A stretch of DNA of 64,000 nucleotides, from NCBI GenBank assembly GCA_937982665.1, contig CALJLD010000244.1, positions 1-64,000 on the forward strand. Reading direction: 5' to 3'. Position 1 is the first letter of the stretch. Every line of letters starts with the position of its first letter. The position numbers were made by a program, and so were the translations under genes. The notes under the pieces are model-generated. The model did no database searches. It had not been told where the DNA came from and saw nothing but the letters and a program-made list of their open reading frames with translations. This DNA comes from an uncultured Planctomycetales bacterium (lineage in GTDB: Bacteria; Planctomycetota; Planctomycetia; Pirellulales; S012-138). Positions 27,033 to 36,838 of the stretch are shown here, one piece after another.

Positions 27033-27694
27033 GCTAGCTACTGGCCCGGGAGGGGCCTCTCACGTCATTTTGACAGGATATTTGTTTCGGGGTGTATCAA
27101 AGCACAATGCGCGCCAAAGCAACATCTTTTTGTTGGGTCACGCAAATACGCGGTAATCAACGAAACTCAACTGATGTGGTTGGTTGTTCGTTGAGCACAC
27201 TGTGATCTTGTTCGCTACACATGTGCGATTCGGATGCAACAGCTAGCACAGCTGGCGTGGTTTTTTTTGCGATCGCCGGTTTGGGCAGCGCATTTCGAAA
27301 ACGAACTTCCGCTGCCCTCTAATACTGAAATCACATCCACAACGGACACGGAATTCGGATCGCCGCTGTGAGTTTTTTGCGCCTGCGTTCGAGCCAATAA
27401 CCGCTACTTGATGCTGGGCGCAACGCTGCCCGTCTAAGGGAAACAACGTTCGGACGATTCTTTCAGATCATTCGCCGCGGATTGCAGAACCAGTTCCGGA
27501 AGGGCGCACGCCAACGCTATGCCGCAATACGTTGGGCAATCCAGCTGGCTTCGCTTGGCGAAAAACACAACGGAAAACGGCGTCAACCAAAGAATTCGCA
27601 GCTTCCGTTATCAATTCTCCCTTGCTCGATCTATAATATCCGTCCTGCGCGTGATTGAATTTGCGATCCCTGTGTTGAACTTCTTTACCAAGCC
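27033..27694. other. Long divergent intergenic region (csrA / yqgE)
   Basis: 662 bp with no credible gene. It contains an 8-base T-run at 27261-27268 after a weak AGCT...AGCT dyad, and must hold the promoters of csrA (minus) and the YqgE gene (plus). It is an obvious place for an sRNA, but no clear structure was found. Confidence 0.4.
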
Positions 27695-28285
27695 GTGTCC
27701 GTTGACTTCGGAACTTTGCGAGGCCAGTTTTTGATCGCGGGCAAGTGCTTGCGCGATCCGAACTTCTTCAAGACCGTGGTGCTGATCGTTGACCACTCGG
27801 AAGAGGGTTCTGTGGGTCTGGTTGTAAACCAGCCGACCGGCGTCAACATCTCGGATGCCCTGGGCGAACATATGGAGGTCCCCGAGACACCGGAAGTAGT
27901 GCATGTGGGCGGACCGGTCAGTTCCACTTCGCTGTTCATTTTGCACAACTCGCAATTGCTGGATCCGGATGCCGCCAAGGTTGCCTCGGGGATTTATTTC
28001 GGCAGTCACCCCAGCGTGTTTGAAGAGGCCGTCACCGAGACAATTGCCGAGCAAGATTCCGGCAAGATGAAGAAACTTGCCTTCCGCGTTTTCTGTGGAT
28101 GTGCCGGCTGGGGACCTTTTCAGCTTGAATCTGAACTGACCAGGGCGGATTGGATGTTGCTCCCCGCGACAGAAGATGACGTCTTCAGGCGGAACCCTCA
28201 TGAGATGTGGGATGAACTCTATCAACAGGCTCTGCAGCAAGAGAGCCTGATCTCGCACTTGCCCGGTGATCCCAGTTTGAATTAG
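27695..28285 (+). CDS. YqgE/AlgH family protein
   Basis: A 196-residue DUF179 protein with family signatures GQFLIAGKCLRDPNFFKTVV, HSEEGSVGLVVNQPT and VHVGGPVSSTSLFILH. AlgH/YqgE has been linked to alginate regulation in Pseudomonas, but its biochemical role is not established. GTG start. Confidence 0.93.
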   Translation: MSVDFGTLRGQFLIAGKCLRDPNFFKTVVLIVDHSEEGSVGLVVNQPTGVNISDALGEHMEVPETPEVVHVGGPVSSTSLFILHNSQLLDPDAAKVASGIYFGSHPSVFEEAVTETIAEQDSGKMKKLAFRVFCGCAGWGPFQLESELTRADWMLLPATEDDVFRRNPHEMWDELYQQALQQESLISHLPGDPSLN

Positions 28286-28375
28286 CGTATGGGTTCCGCG
28301 GCATTATCGCTATAGCGGCTGTTGCCATGCCGCGTTCGCTTGCGTTGGGTTCCTGGTTGATTTCTTGATTGTCAG

Positions 28376-30283
28376 ATGATTCAGCTTCGTGTCGCCGGCA
28401 TTCGAAAACACTTTGGACCGGAGCCGGTACTCAACGGTGTTTCGTTTGACTTGCGCCCAGGCGAAAGGATCGGGCTGGTTGGACCCAACGGTGTCGGCAA
28501 GACCACGCTGTTGAAGATCATAACAGGAGTTGAAGAAGCCGACTCCGGCGAAGTCGAATGGCATCGCGGCGCGAGCTGGGGCATTCTTGAACAGCGTCCC
28601 GATTTCGATCCAGACCTGGCAGTGTGGGAGATTGCCAAGAGCGGCCTGGCCGAGTTGCTCAACATGGCCGCCGAAGCGGAAGCGCTCGCCGACAGCATGG
28701 CCAGCGCTTCGGCCCAAGACCAAAAGCAAATGGGCGCGCGGCTGGATCATCTACATCACGAACTGCAAAAGCGCGACGGCTATCATCTGGATCACAAGAT
28801 CACGCAGGTGCTCAACGGGCTGGGCATGGAAGAGTCCACGTATCACCAGCCGGCGGCCCAACTTTCCGGAGGGCAGCAAAACCGCTTGCTGCTCGCGCGG
28901 CTGTTGCTCAAAGCGCCCGATGTCATGCTGTTGGACGAACCTTCCAACCACTTGGATTTGGAAGCCACACGCTGGTTGGAGGAGTACCTGGCCGACTTGC
29001 CAAGCTCTCTGTTGGTGGTCAGCCATGACCGTTACTTATTGGACAAGGTGACTAACCGCACGTTCGAGTTATTTCAGGGGACAATCGAAGACTACGCCGG
29101 CAACTATTCCGCCTATCGCAAGCAAAAGGCTGATCGTCTAGAGGTACAACGTCGCACGTACGAGAAGCAGCAGGAGTTCATCGCCAAGACGGAGGAGTTT
29201 ATTCGCCGCAATCATTACGGTCAGAAGCATCTTCAAGCGGAAGACCGAAGAAAGAAACTCGATAAGCTGGAACGCGTCGCGCCGCCGCGCGAAATCGCCG
29301 GACCCGCGATGGGTTTCCCCGCGGCCACACGGACAGGCGACGTTGTGATTCGCGCCGAAGGCGTATCCAAGGCTTACAACCGCAAGCTATTTCAGGAACT
29401 TTCCTTCACCATCCAGCGCGGACAACGCTGGGGCATCTTGGGACCAAACGCCAGTGGCAAAACAACATTGCTCAGGTGCATTCTCAACGCGGACTTGCTG
29501 GATGCCGGACAAATCCAGATTGGCACAGGGGTCAAGATTGGCTACCTGGATCAGCAACTTTCCGGGCTGCCTGCGGAAACAACTTTGCTGGAAGCCGTGC
29601 GGCCGCCCGGCGAACAATTCACCGAACAACGACGCCGCGACTTGCTGGCCAGGTTTGGTCTGACAGGCGATATCGTCTTTCAAAGAATTGGCGAGTTGTC
29701 CGGCGGTGAGCGCAGCCGCGCGGGCCTGTCACGCCTGGCCGCGGAAGAAGCCAACGTCCTGATCCTGGATGAACCAACGAATCACCTGGACCTCTGGGCA
29801 CGCGATGCACTCGAGGCGGCCATCCGCCGTTTCGATGGCACCGTGATCTTGGTTTCGCATGACCGCTACTTCCTCAACAATGTTGTTGATCACCTGTTAG
29901 TTTATGATGACCAGCGGTTCCGGGTGATTGATGGCAACTACGAAACGTACTTGCACTTTGTCAGTCGCGGATTGGCCGCAGGCGAAGAAATCGCCAGAAA
30001 CGGAAAGCCTGCGGAGAAAGCATCACGCGACAAAACCGAGTCGTGGAAAGCCAACGATCAGCCCAAACGCAAGCGCAAGTTTCCCTATCGCAAGATTGAA
30101 GACCTGGAGGCCGAGATTCTCGAATTCGAGGCACAGATTGGCGAAGCACATCAATTGTTAACGGAGCAAACCGTGCTGCGAGACGGCGAACGCGTCAAGG
30201 AACTCAAAGCGGAGATTGCCGCCGCGGAAAAAGCCTTGGAATCTTTGTACGAACACTGGGACGAGGCGGTGGAATTGAATTAG
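28376..30283 (+). CDS. ABC-F family ATPase (ribosome-associated type)
   Basis: A 635-residue protein with two ABC ATPase domains and no membrane segments. First Walker A GPNGVGKTT, signature LSGGQQNR, Walker B LLDEPSNHLD; second Walker A GPNASGKTT, signature LSGGERSR, Walker B LILDEPTNHLD. The linker contains KQQEFIAKTEEFIRRNHYGQ, and a C-terminal coiled coil follows (KIEDLEAEILEFEAQIGEA). ABC-F proteins act on the ribosome E site or in antibiotic protection. The C-terminal coiled coil resembles Uup/YdiF-type members. Confidence 0.93.
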   Translation: MIQLRVAGIRKHFGPEPVLNGVSFDLRPGERIGLVGPNGVGKTTLLKIITGVEEADSGEVEWHRGASWGILEQRPDFDPDLAVWEIAKSGLAELLNMAAEAEALADSMASASAQDQKQMGARLDHLHHELQKRDGYHLDHKITQVLNGLGMEESTYHQPAAQLSGGQQNRLLLARLLLKAPDVMLLDEPSNHLDLEATRWLEEYLADLPSSLLVVSHDRYLLDKVTNRTFELFQGTIEDYAGNYSAYRKQKADRLEVQRRTYEKQQEFIAKTEEFIRRNHYGQKHLQAEDRRKKLDKLERVAPPREIAGPAMGFPAATRTGDVVIRAEGVSKAYNRKLFQELSFTIQRGQRWGILGPNASGKTTLLRCILNADLLDAGQIQIGTGVKIGYLDQQLSGLPAETTLLEAVRPPGEQFTEQRRRDLLARFGLTGDIVFQRIGELSGGERSRAGLSRLAAEEANVLILDEPTNHLDLWARDALEAAIRRFDGTVILVSHDRYFLNNVVDHLLVYDDQRFRVIDGNYETYLHFVSRGLAAGEEIARNGKPAEKASRDKTESWKANDQPKRKRKFPYRKIEDLEAEILEFEAQIGEAHQLLTEQTVLRDGERVKELKAEIAAAEKALESLYEHWDEAVELN

Positions 30284-30363
30284 TCTGGCGGATCGTCCTG
30301 ACTGCCGATTCGATTGCAGCGAAAGAGCAGCACTCTAAAGAGAACCACGATAAAGAAAGCTCC

Positions 30364-31890
30364 ATGCCAAACTTCTTTTCACGCCGTTCTCCGCGCCGCG
30401 CCATGACCGCACTCCTGGTGGGTTTCATTGCATTTCTGATCGCGGCGCTATCCGGCCTACCGGCCACCGCGCAAGAAACACGACCTTCCGATGCGATGCC
30501 CAATGTGATCATCGTTCTTGTCGATGACTTGGGCTGGACGGATTTGGGCTGCTACGGCAGTGAGTACTACGAGACGCCGAATATCGACAGACTGGCCAGG
30601 CGCGGACTGCGGTTCACCAATGGCTATGCCGCTTGCGCAGTGTGTTCTCCCACTCGCGCCGCCGTCTTGACGGGGCGCTATCCCGCGCGGACGGGAGTTA
30701 CGGATTGGATTCGGGCGAAGTTCCAGGGCGGTACGGATGATCCGCAACAGGCGCCAACAGAATATGTCGGTGGACCAAGGCGGCAGTTGTTATGTCCGCC
30801 CAATCCATTTTGGCTGGAACACAACGAAGTCACTCTGGCGGAGATTCTGCACGACGCCGGATACCGCACATGCCATATCGGCAAGTGGCATCTGGGTGGA
30901 GAGCCATGGTCGCCAATCACACAAGGCTTCGAATTAAACATCGGCGGCTGCGACTACGGACAGCCGCCCACTTACTTTGATCCGTACTTTCGCCAACGGC
31001 AGGGCTTGATCCCTACGTTGCCGCCGCGCAAAACCGGCGAGTTCCTGACTGACCGGGAAGGTGATGAGGCCGTTAACTTCATCACTGCGTACAAGGATCA
31101 ACCGTTCTTTCTGTACCTGGCACACTACGCCGTGCATACGCCCATCCAAGGCAAGCCGGATGTTGTGGCCAGGTATCAGCAGAAGCCCAAGACAAATCAG
31201 AAGAACGCGACTTACGCCGCCTTGGTAGAAAGCGTTGACGATTCCGTAGGCAAGGTCATGGCTACGCTTGAGGAACTGGAGCTTACCGACAACACGCTTG
31301 TGATATTCACATCTGACAATGGCGGACTGATTGGACCAACGGACAACGCTCCGCTGCGATCCGGAAAGGGCTTTCCCTATGAAGGCGGAATTCGCGTGCC
31401 GTTCATTGTGCACATGCCCGGCGCGGTGAAAGCAGGCGAGTCCGATGTGCCGGTTTGCAGCGTTGACTTGCTACCAACAGTTGCCGCAGCTGCCGGAATT
31501 CAACTTGAGCAAGCTTTGGGTAAGTTGGCCGGCGGAACGCCTCCCAAGATTGATGGGATTGATCTCACGCCCACATTCAGCGGTGATGAAAACGTTGTTA
31601 ACCGCAATGCTCCGCTCTTCTGGCACTTCCCCCATTATCGCACCGCGCAGTCCGGTCCCTACTCGATTGTTCGCGATGGTGATTGGAAACTCATCAAGTG
31701 GTATGAAGGGCCACGGCTTGAGTTGTTCAATTTGAAGGATGACTTGAGCGAAGAACGCGACGTAGCGGAATCTCACCCTGATAGGGTCAGGGAACTTTCG
31801 GTCCTCCTTGATGCTCACTTGCGAGAAACTAACGCCAAATTGCCAGCGCCGAATCCCAATTATACTCCTCAAGAAGATGCGGCGAGGTGA
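30364..31890 (+). CDS. Sulfatase (formylglycine type)
   Basis: Exported type I sulfatase of 508 residues. The signal peptide ends near ATAQ at residue 37. Metal-binding VLVDDLGWTDLGCYG is followed by CSPTRAAVLTG, where Cys94 is the residue converted to formylglycine. KWHLGG and TSDNGG supply further active-site and metal residues. It presumably removes sulfate from a polysaccharide; substrate unknown. No sulfatase-maturing enzyme is in this window. Confidence 0.95.
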   Translation: MPNFFSRRSPRRAMTALLVGFIAFLIAALSGLPATAQETRPSDAMPNVIIVLVDDLGWTDLGCYGSEYYETPNIDRLARRGLRFTNGYAACAVCSPTRAAVLTGRYPARTGVTDWIRAKFQGGTDDPQQAPTEYVGGPRRQLLCPPNPFWLEHNEVTLAEILHDAGYRTCHIGKWHLGGEPWSPITQGFELNIGGCDYGQPPTYFDPYFRQRQGLIPTLPPRKTGEFLTDREGDEAVNFITAYKDQPFFLYLAHYAVHTPIQGKPDVVARYQQKPKTNQKNATYAALVESVDDSVGKVMATLEELELTDNTLVIFTSDNGGLIGPTDNAPLRSGKGFPYEGGIRVPFIVHMPGAVKAGESDVPVCSVDLLPTVAAAAGIQLEQALGKLAGGTPPKIDGIDLTPTFSGDENVVNRNAPLFWHFPHYRTAQSGPYSIVRDGDWKLIKWYEGPRLELFNLKDDLSEERDVAESHPDRVRELSVLLDAHLRETNAKLPAPNPNYTPQEDAAR

Positions 31891-32136
31891 CCGAGGCCGC
31901 TGCAAGAGCGATTCCCGTAACCTGAATGGTGCATAGGACTTACGCATACTTCGTGTCGGGCATAATTCCCGCCAATAAGACACTTCTTCTATGAGATTTC
32001 GACTTTCGAATGTCGGTTTTTTGCAATCGCACATCATGGAGCGCGAATACCCGGTGAACTCGGCAATTTCTCCGTTGTCATTAATTGTGATCCGATAGAT
32101 TGAGAGGGGACTGCACTCGCAAAGGAAGCGAACACG

Positions 32137-32898
32137 ATGTTCCGCGATCGTATCTACATGTTGTGCGGGGGATGCCTGTCATTGGCATCCGCGATTGTGC
32201 TGCTGTTTACAGCACATCGCTTAGCCTATACCTACGCGGTTGGGGTTGCGCCGGAACTTGTTGACGGACTGGCCCTGACCATGGCCGTGATTGTGTGGGC
32301 GGTTTGCGGTGCCGGCTTGGGCTTCGCGATGACGTCATACGGCATCAGCGTCGCGGCCAGCTATCGAGCACTGACGACACCAACAAAGCGGGCCCTCGTC
32401 TTGGGTGGCGTTGTTTTCACGCTCGCCGGAGCCTTGTTATTCATCACGTTCCAGGATTTGATCGCAGACGTTGAGCGACTGAGAGAAACAGGGCAACTCA
32501 CTCCAACAGAAATCCTCACCGTTTCCCGGTCCGCATCACAGCGGTGCCTGAGTTCGTTCTGCGCTTTTGTTTCGGCGGAAATGCTAACGGCCATCGCGCT
32601 GAGTTCTTTGTTCCTGGGACAAGCTTTGGAGAAGCCGCGACGTCCGCTGCGTGCGTCGTTGCTGGCCGGAATTCTGGCTGCCACGATTGGGTTTACGTTC
32701 TCAATGTTGCTGGCCACGAAGTTTGGCGCTGGCGCGGTGACGCTGACCGGGACTGAATCTTTGGAAAGCCTGGCTTCGCTGGAAAGCAGCCTGGGTTGGG
32801 AAGCCCGCTTGATGACATTCGCTGCCGCCTCCCTTGTGATCTTTGGCGTTCTGCGGACAATTCAAGCGATTTTGTTCCCAGCCAAAGACCACGCGTAA
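32137..32898 (+). CDS. Hypothetical integral membrane protein
   Basis: 253 residues with about six hydrophobic segments (for example LSLASAIVLLFTAHRLAY, GLALTMAVIVWAVCGAGLGF, LVLGGVVFTLAGALLFITF, LLAGILAATIGFTFSMLLAT). AAAGGAAG ten bases upstream of the ATG supports the start. No known family. The decarboxylase gene starts 13 bp downstream. Confidence 0.7.
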   Translation: MFRDRIYMLCGGCLSLASAIVLLFTAHRLAYTYAVGVAPELVDGLALTMAVIVWAVCGAGLGFAMTSYGISVAASYRALTTPTKRALVLGGVVFTLAGALLFITFQDLIADVERLRETGQLTPTEILTVSRSASQRCLSSFCAFVSAEMLTAIALSSLFLGQALEKPRRPLRASLLAGILAATIGFTFSMLLATKFGAGAVTLTGTESLESLASLESSLGWEARLMTFAAASLVIFGVLRTIQAILFPAKDHA

Positions 32899-32911
32899 CC
32901 TCAAAGCCGTC

Positions 32912-34351
32912 ATGGCGGATTCGCCGCATCAGTTGCAACTCTCACCTGAAGCCATGCGTGACTTCGGGAATCGTGTTGTTGAGTTGCTTGCGCGGCGCTT
33001 CGCCGAAGTGGACAGCACGCTGGTAACGCAAACTGGCGATCCGGCCGATCTTGCTCGAGAGTTCGACGAGCCGTTTGCGGACGATCCGCAAGACCTGGCC
33101 GAGTTGCTCGCCGATGTTGAGACCGAAGTGTTTGGTCAATTCGGTCAGACAATGCACGCGAGGTTCTTTGCGTTTGTGCCCAGCCCCAACAACTTTGTCA
33201 GCGTAATGGCGGAAGCGTTGACAGCCGGATTCAACGCCTTCGCCGGTAATTGGCTGGAAGCGTCCGGACCGACGCGGATGGAACTGTCCACCATTGATTG
33301 GCTGTGCCGGCAATGCGGCTTGCCGGAAACTTCAGGCGGCATTTTCACAAGCGGCGGTTCAGTGGCAAACTTGACCGCGTTGGCCGCCGCGCGCGACGCC
33401 AGGTTGGCTGGCGATTTGAAAGATGCCGTTGCGTTTTGTTCGGATCAAACGCACCGCGCCGTCGATCGCGCGTTTCACATCCTCGGCTTCGCACCAGGCC
33501 AACTTGTGCGAATTGCCAGCAACCCAGAGCAACAATTGCCGCTGGAAGAATTGCAGCAGCATTTCGCGGAAGCAAAGCGAAGAAATTTGCGGCCGTTCTG
33601 TGTGGTTGCGAATGCCGGAACCACAAACACAGGCGCTGTCGATCCATTGCCGGAACTTGGCAAGTTCTGCCGTGAGCACAATCTTTGGCTGCACGCGGAC
33701 GGGGCATACGGCGCTGCAGCCGTTATGACAGAAGAAGGCCGCCACTTGCTGGCAGGAATGGACGAAGTTGATTCGCTCGTCATCGATCCGCACAAGTGGC
33801 TCTTTCAACCATACGAACTAGGTTGTGTGCTGGTGCGCGACCGTCGCGACCTGTTTCGCACCTTCCGCATGACCGGCGAGTATCTGCAGGACGTGGAAAC
33901 AATTCCCGACGCGATCAACTTGTATGATTTTGGGCCGCAAATGACGCGCAGCGCGAAAGCCCTCAAGTTGTGGATGTCGTTAAGGGCGTTCGGCGTTGCC
34001 GCGTTTCGCGCAGCCATACAAACCGGCATGGAGTCAGCTCGCCACGCCGATACGCTCATCCAAGAGATGGACCGGCTGGAAGTGACCTCCGCGGCGCAAT
34101 TGGCCGTTGTGACCTTTCGTTACCTGCCCGAAGTTGGCGACGAACAATTGGCAGAAGCGGCAAATCGCGCGATCGTCCATCGCGGCCTGACCGATGGATT
34201 CGCCACCGTGACGTCCACCGTTCTTTCCGGCCGCAGCGTGCTGCGATTGTGTACGATCAATCCACGAACAACCTCTGAGGATTTGCGCTCGACACTCGAA
34301 CGCCTGCGGATGTTTGGTGATGAGTACGTCGCGGAAGTCGCCTCTGGCTAA
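32912..34351 (+). CDS. PLP-dependent decarboxylase (group II)
   Basis: Aromatic-L-amino-acid/glutamate decarboxylase family, 479 residues. The cofactor lysine is in DPHKWLFQPYELG. Upstream motifs are FTSGGSVANLTALAAARD (phosphate loop), VVANAGTTNTGAVDPL and LWLHADGAYGAAA (Asp to the pyridine nitrogen). Substrate uncertain; tryptophan, tyrosine, DOPA or aspartate are possible. ATG 32912 was chosen over an upstream frame that overlaps the previous gene. Confidence 0.9.
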   Translation: MADSPHQLQLSPEAMRDFGNRVVELLARRFAEVDSTLVTQTGDPADLAREFDEPFADDPQDLAELLADVETEVFGQFGQTMHARFFAFVPSPNNFVSVMAEALTAGFNAFAGNWLEASGPTRMELSTIDWLCRQCGLPETSGGIFTSGGSVANLTALAAARDARLAGDLKDAVAFCSDQTHRAVDRAFHILGFAPGQLVRIASNPEQQLPLEELQQHFAEAKRRNLRPFCVVANAGTTNTGAVDPLPELGKFCREHNLWLHADGAYGAAAVMTEEGRHLLAGMDEVDSLVIDPHKWLFQPYELGCVLVRDRRDLFRTFRMTGEYLQDVETIPDAINLYDFGPQMTRSAKALKLWMSLRAFGVAAFRAAIQTGMESARHADTLIQEMDRLEVTSAAQLAVVTFRYLPEVGDEQLAEAANRAIVHRGLTDGFATVTSTVLSGRSVLRLCTINPRTTSEDLRSTLERLRMFGDEYVAEVASG

Positions 34352-34354
34352 AGC

Positions 34355-34897
34355 TTGACCAGGAAAGCAGCAATCGTGCATCCCGCCGCGCTCCCCATTG
34401 AGGAACTGCGAAAAAGCTGCAGCACAAAGCGCACGCGGCGCAGCGGTCCCGGCGGTCAGCATCGCAACAAGGTGGAGACCGCCGTGATCATCACGCATGA
34501 GCCAACCGGCGTATCCGCGGAGGCCAACGAAAGACGCCGGCAAGCGGACAATCTGGCCGTGGCCATCTTTCGTCTCCGAGTCAATCTGGCCTTGGAGGTG
34601 CGCTGCACACAAACAACACACAATAAACCAACAGAAGCCTCACACACGCCCAGCCAACTTTGGCAATCAAGAGTTGCCAGCGGTAAGATCTCCGTGAACC
34701 CCGCGCACGATGACTTTCCCGCGCTGTTGGCCGAAGCTCTCGATGCGGTTGCTGATAGCGGCGATGACGTCACTGCGGCCGCAAGACGCTTGGGCATCTC
34801 CGGCAGTCAGCTGACAAAATTCCTCCGGCAAGAACCTCGCGCACTGGCCGAAGTTAACAAGCGCCGCGAGCAATCAGGCAAACATCGCTTGAAGTAA
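34355..34897 (+). CDS. GGQ-domain release-factor-like protein
   Basis: A 180-residue protein with a class I release-factor catalytic domain and GPGGQHRNKVETAV, where GGQ hydrolyses peptidyl-tRNA. It lacks the codon-recognition domains of RF1/RF2, so it is probably a ribosome-rescue hydrolase like ArfB or PrfH. The C-terminal half is different from ArfB's basic tail: 'AAARRLGISGSQLTKFLRQE' looks like a helix-turn-helix. It starts at TTG 34355, three bases after the decarboxylase stop; GTG 34376 is an alternative. Confidence 0.82.
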   Translation: MTRKAAIVHPAALPIEELRKSCSTKRTRRSGPGGQHRNKVETAVIITHEPTGVSAEANERRRQADNLAVAIFRLRVNLALEVRCTQTTHNKPTEASHTPSQLWQSRVASGKISVNPAHDDFPALLAEALDAVADSGDDVTAAARRLGISGSQLTKFLRQEPRALAEVNKRREQSGKHRLK

Positions 34898-34931
34898 ACG
34901 ACATGCTTGCGCAATCAGATGGAACATTGCC

Positions 34932-35405
34932 ATGACCGCGCCACCCATCACCGGTGTTTCCGAGATCGTGCTCAGCGTGGCAGATTTGCCGCGGATGCGC
35001 GAATTCTATTCGACGGTCCTCGGCTTTCTCGTCGCGCACGAAGCCTGCCACGAAAACGGCGCCGTGGCCGATCCCGCAGGCAAGCCCACGATTTCTTTCC
35101 TGACAATTGCGCCCACAGACACTCCGCTGGGACGTCACGGGCATCCGCAATTCCTCGTGTTGATCGACTACCCCCGGCACGTGTTCGCCAAGAACCGTTT
35201 TGACGGACATGACGTAAAGCAATCCACGCTAAATCACCTCGCCTTCGAGATTCCGCCGGAGTCGTTCGCGCGGCACTTTGACCGCTTGAATGATCTCGGG
35301 CTGGAGCCATCACTCTCCGAGTTTCCGAACTTCGCCGCCAAAGCGATGTTCTTCAAAGACCCCGAAGGCAACGTGCTGGAGTTGATCACGCACGCCGCGA
35401 AATGA
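34932..35405 (+). CDS. VOC family (glyoxalase/dioxygenase fold) protein
   Basis: A 157-residue vicinal-oxygen-chelate protein with paired beta-alpha-beta-beta-beta modules. Signatures are SEIVLSVADLPRMREFYSTV at the N-terminus and AMFFKDPEGNVLELITH at the C-terminus, which provide the metal-coordinating Glu and related residues. Substrate cannot be predicted. Starts at ATG 34932, 34 bp after the GGQ gene. Confidence 0.88.
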   Translation: MTAPPITGVSEIVLSVADLPRMREFYSTVLGFLVAHEACHENGAVADPAGKPTISFLTIAPTDTPLGRHGHPQFLVLIDYPRHVFAKNRFDGHDVKQSTLNHLAFEIPPESFARHFDRLNDLGLEPSLSEFPNFAAKAMFFKDPEGNVLELITHAAK

Positions 35406-35663
35406 GTCGCAGAATTCGCAATGTCTGTTTCTCACTCAGTTCAGAACTCCACATTCTCGCGAACCAAACACGGTCTCGCCGTGTCGCGATATAAAGGCCA
35501 TATCCTCCTGCACAACACGCTCATCACTACGTCATGGCAGAAGAAATCATGGCGTCACAACGTAAGTTGTGCCGATTCTGCATGAATTGGGACCAGTGGG
35601 CTTTGCGCCCCCACTTGGTCCAGTAGAATTGCCGCTCTATGCGGTGCGACCACACGGCCACCC

Positions 35664-35736
35664 GCCCCCTTAGCTCAACTGGCAGAGCATCTGACTCTTA
35701 ATCAGAGGGTTGATGGTTCGAGTCCATCAGGGGGCA
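35664..35736 (+). tRNA. tRNA-Lys(CTT)
   Basis: 73 nt, full cloverleaf: acceptor GCCCCCT/AGGGGGC, D stem GCTC/GAGC, anticodon stem TCTGA/TCAGA around loop CTCTTAA (anticodon CTT), T loop TTCGAGT, discriminator A. CCA is not encoded. Confidence 0.95.
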
Positions 35737-35943
35737 CTTGCTTTCGGACGCACAACTTGCCGCGTCAGGACTCACGGCTTCTCCACTGCCGCCCCCCTCT
35801 GGAGGTCGCGCCACCTTGGCCCTACATTGCGCTCATGTGGCTGCTGCCCCTTTTTGCATGCTGCGCCAAGACGCTTTTCTGCTCGCCGAGCCAAGACGCT
35901 TCAACCCAACGCCTACGCCCATGTTGGGGAAGCAAGAAAGCAG

Positions 35944-36027
35944 TGCCGAAGGTGGGAATCGAACCCACACTCTGTTGCCAGAACTGGATTTTGAATCCAG
36001 CGCGTCTGCCAATTCCGCCACTTCGGC
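35944..36027 (-). tRNA. tRNA-Leu(CAA)
   Basis: 84 nt on the minus strand with a long variable arm, as expected for class II tRNA. Acceptor GCCGAAG/CTTCGGC, anticodon stem CTGGA/TCCAG around TTCAAAA (anticodon CAA), T loop TTCGATT. Confidence 0.95.
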
Positions 36028-36196
36028 AAGCGGACGAATCCTCGCTCAACAAGCGCGCGAAGGATCATCGCCCAGTGACTCAAGCCCCACAGTTTACGGC
36101 AATTCCAAAGACAGTCAATTCGGCTTCTGGTTCGCCCGCCTTCTCAAACTCGCTTGAGGACATCTCGTCCGAATCCATCTCGCCATAGCCGCTCAA

Positions 36197-36270
36197 TATC
36201 CCCGACTGGATTCGAACCAGTGACCTTCGGATTAGGAATCCGATGCTCTATCCTGCTGAGCTACGGGGAC
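36197..36270 (-). tRNA. tRNA-Arg(CCT)
   Basis: 74 nt on the minus strand. Acceptor GTCCCCG/CGGGGAT with a G-U first pair, D arm GCTC/GAGC, anticodon stem TCGGA/TCCGA around TTCCTAA (anticodon CCT), T arm ACTGG-TTCGAAT-CCAGT. Confidence 0.93.
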
Positions 36271-36838
36271 AATTACTGCTCGTGGAATGCGGCGGCGTTC
36301 TTTCTCGGGTGTCGAATTCGCAGCCGCCTGAAAGTTGCATCGCGAGGTTGCCTTTGACCACTGCAAATTCTACCAAAGCCGCTTGCGCGAAAAACCCATA
36401 TCCCATCCGGCATTGAGGCCCAGAGCGTTGCGCTCAGCAGTCCTTCTCGCAGTCATACCCTGAATTCTGCCCGCATATAGTCTCCGCCCGGCCAGCAATT
36501 CAGGGCACCCCGGCGACACGACACGAATGCCTTCCAAGAATTCGCAACAACCAGCCGCCAACTTCACAACAGCGACAAGCCAGCCACAACAATTGGTTCG
36601 CGCAACGCGGTTCTACTTCAAAAACGGCCGCTTCAGCTGCAAATCCGCGCGCCCTCCCGCACACCAAAGCTTCGCGGCAAGCTCGGCATAACTTGCTTTT
36701 CCGTGCCTACTGGTGGAGTACAATGGGCACTCGCCAGCCGTTGGCATTCCGCACGTCGGCATTCGGGTGCCTTTCGGTGCAGTGCTACCATGTGCGGCCC
36801 AATTCGCCCAGCAACATTACCAATCAACGAGATTCAAG
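36271..36838. other. Intergenic region upstream of FG-GAP protein gene
   Basis: 568 bp with no credible gene. Open frames into it from the downstream gene lack coding character. It should contain the promoters for tRNA-Arg (minus) and the FG-GAP gene (plus). Confidence 0.4.
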
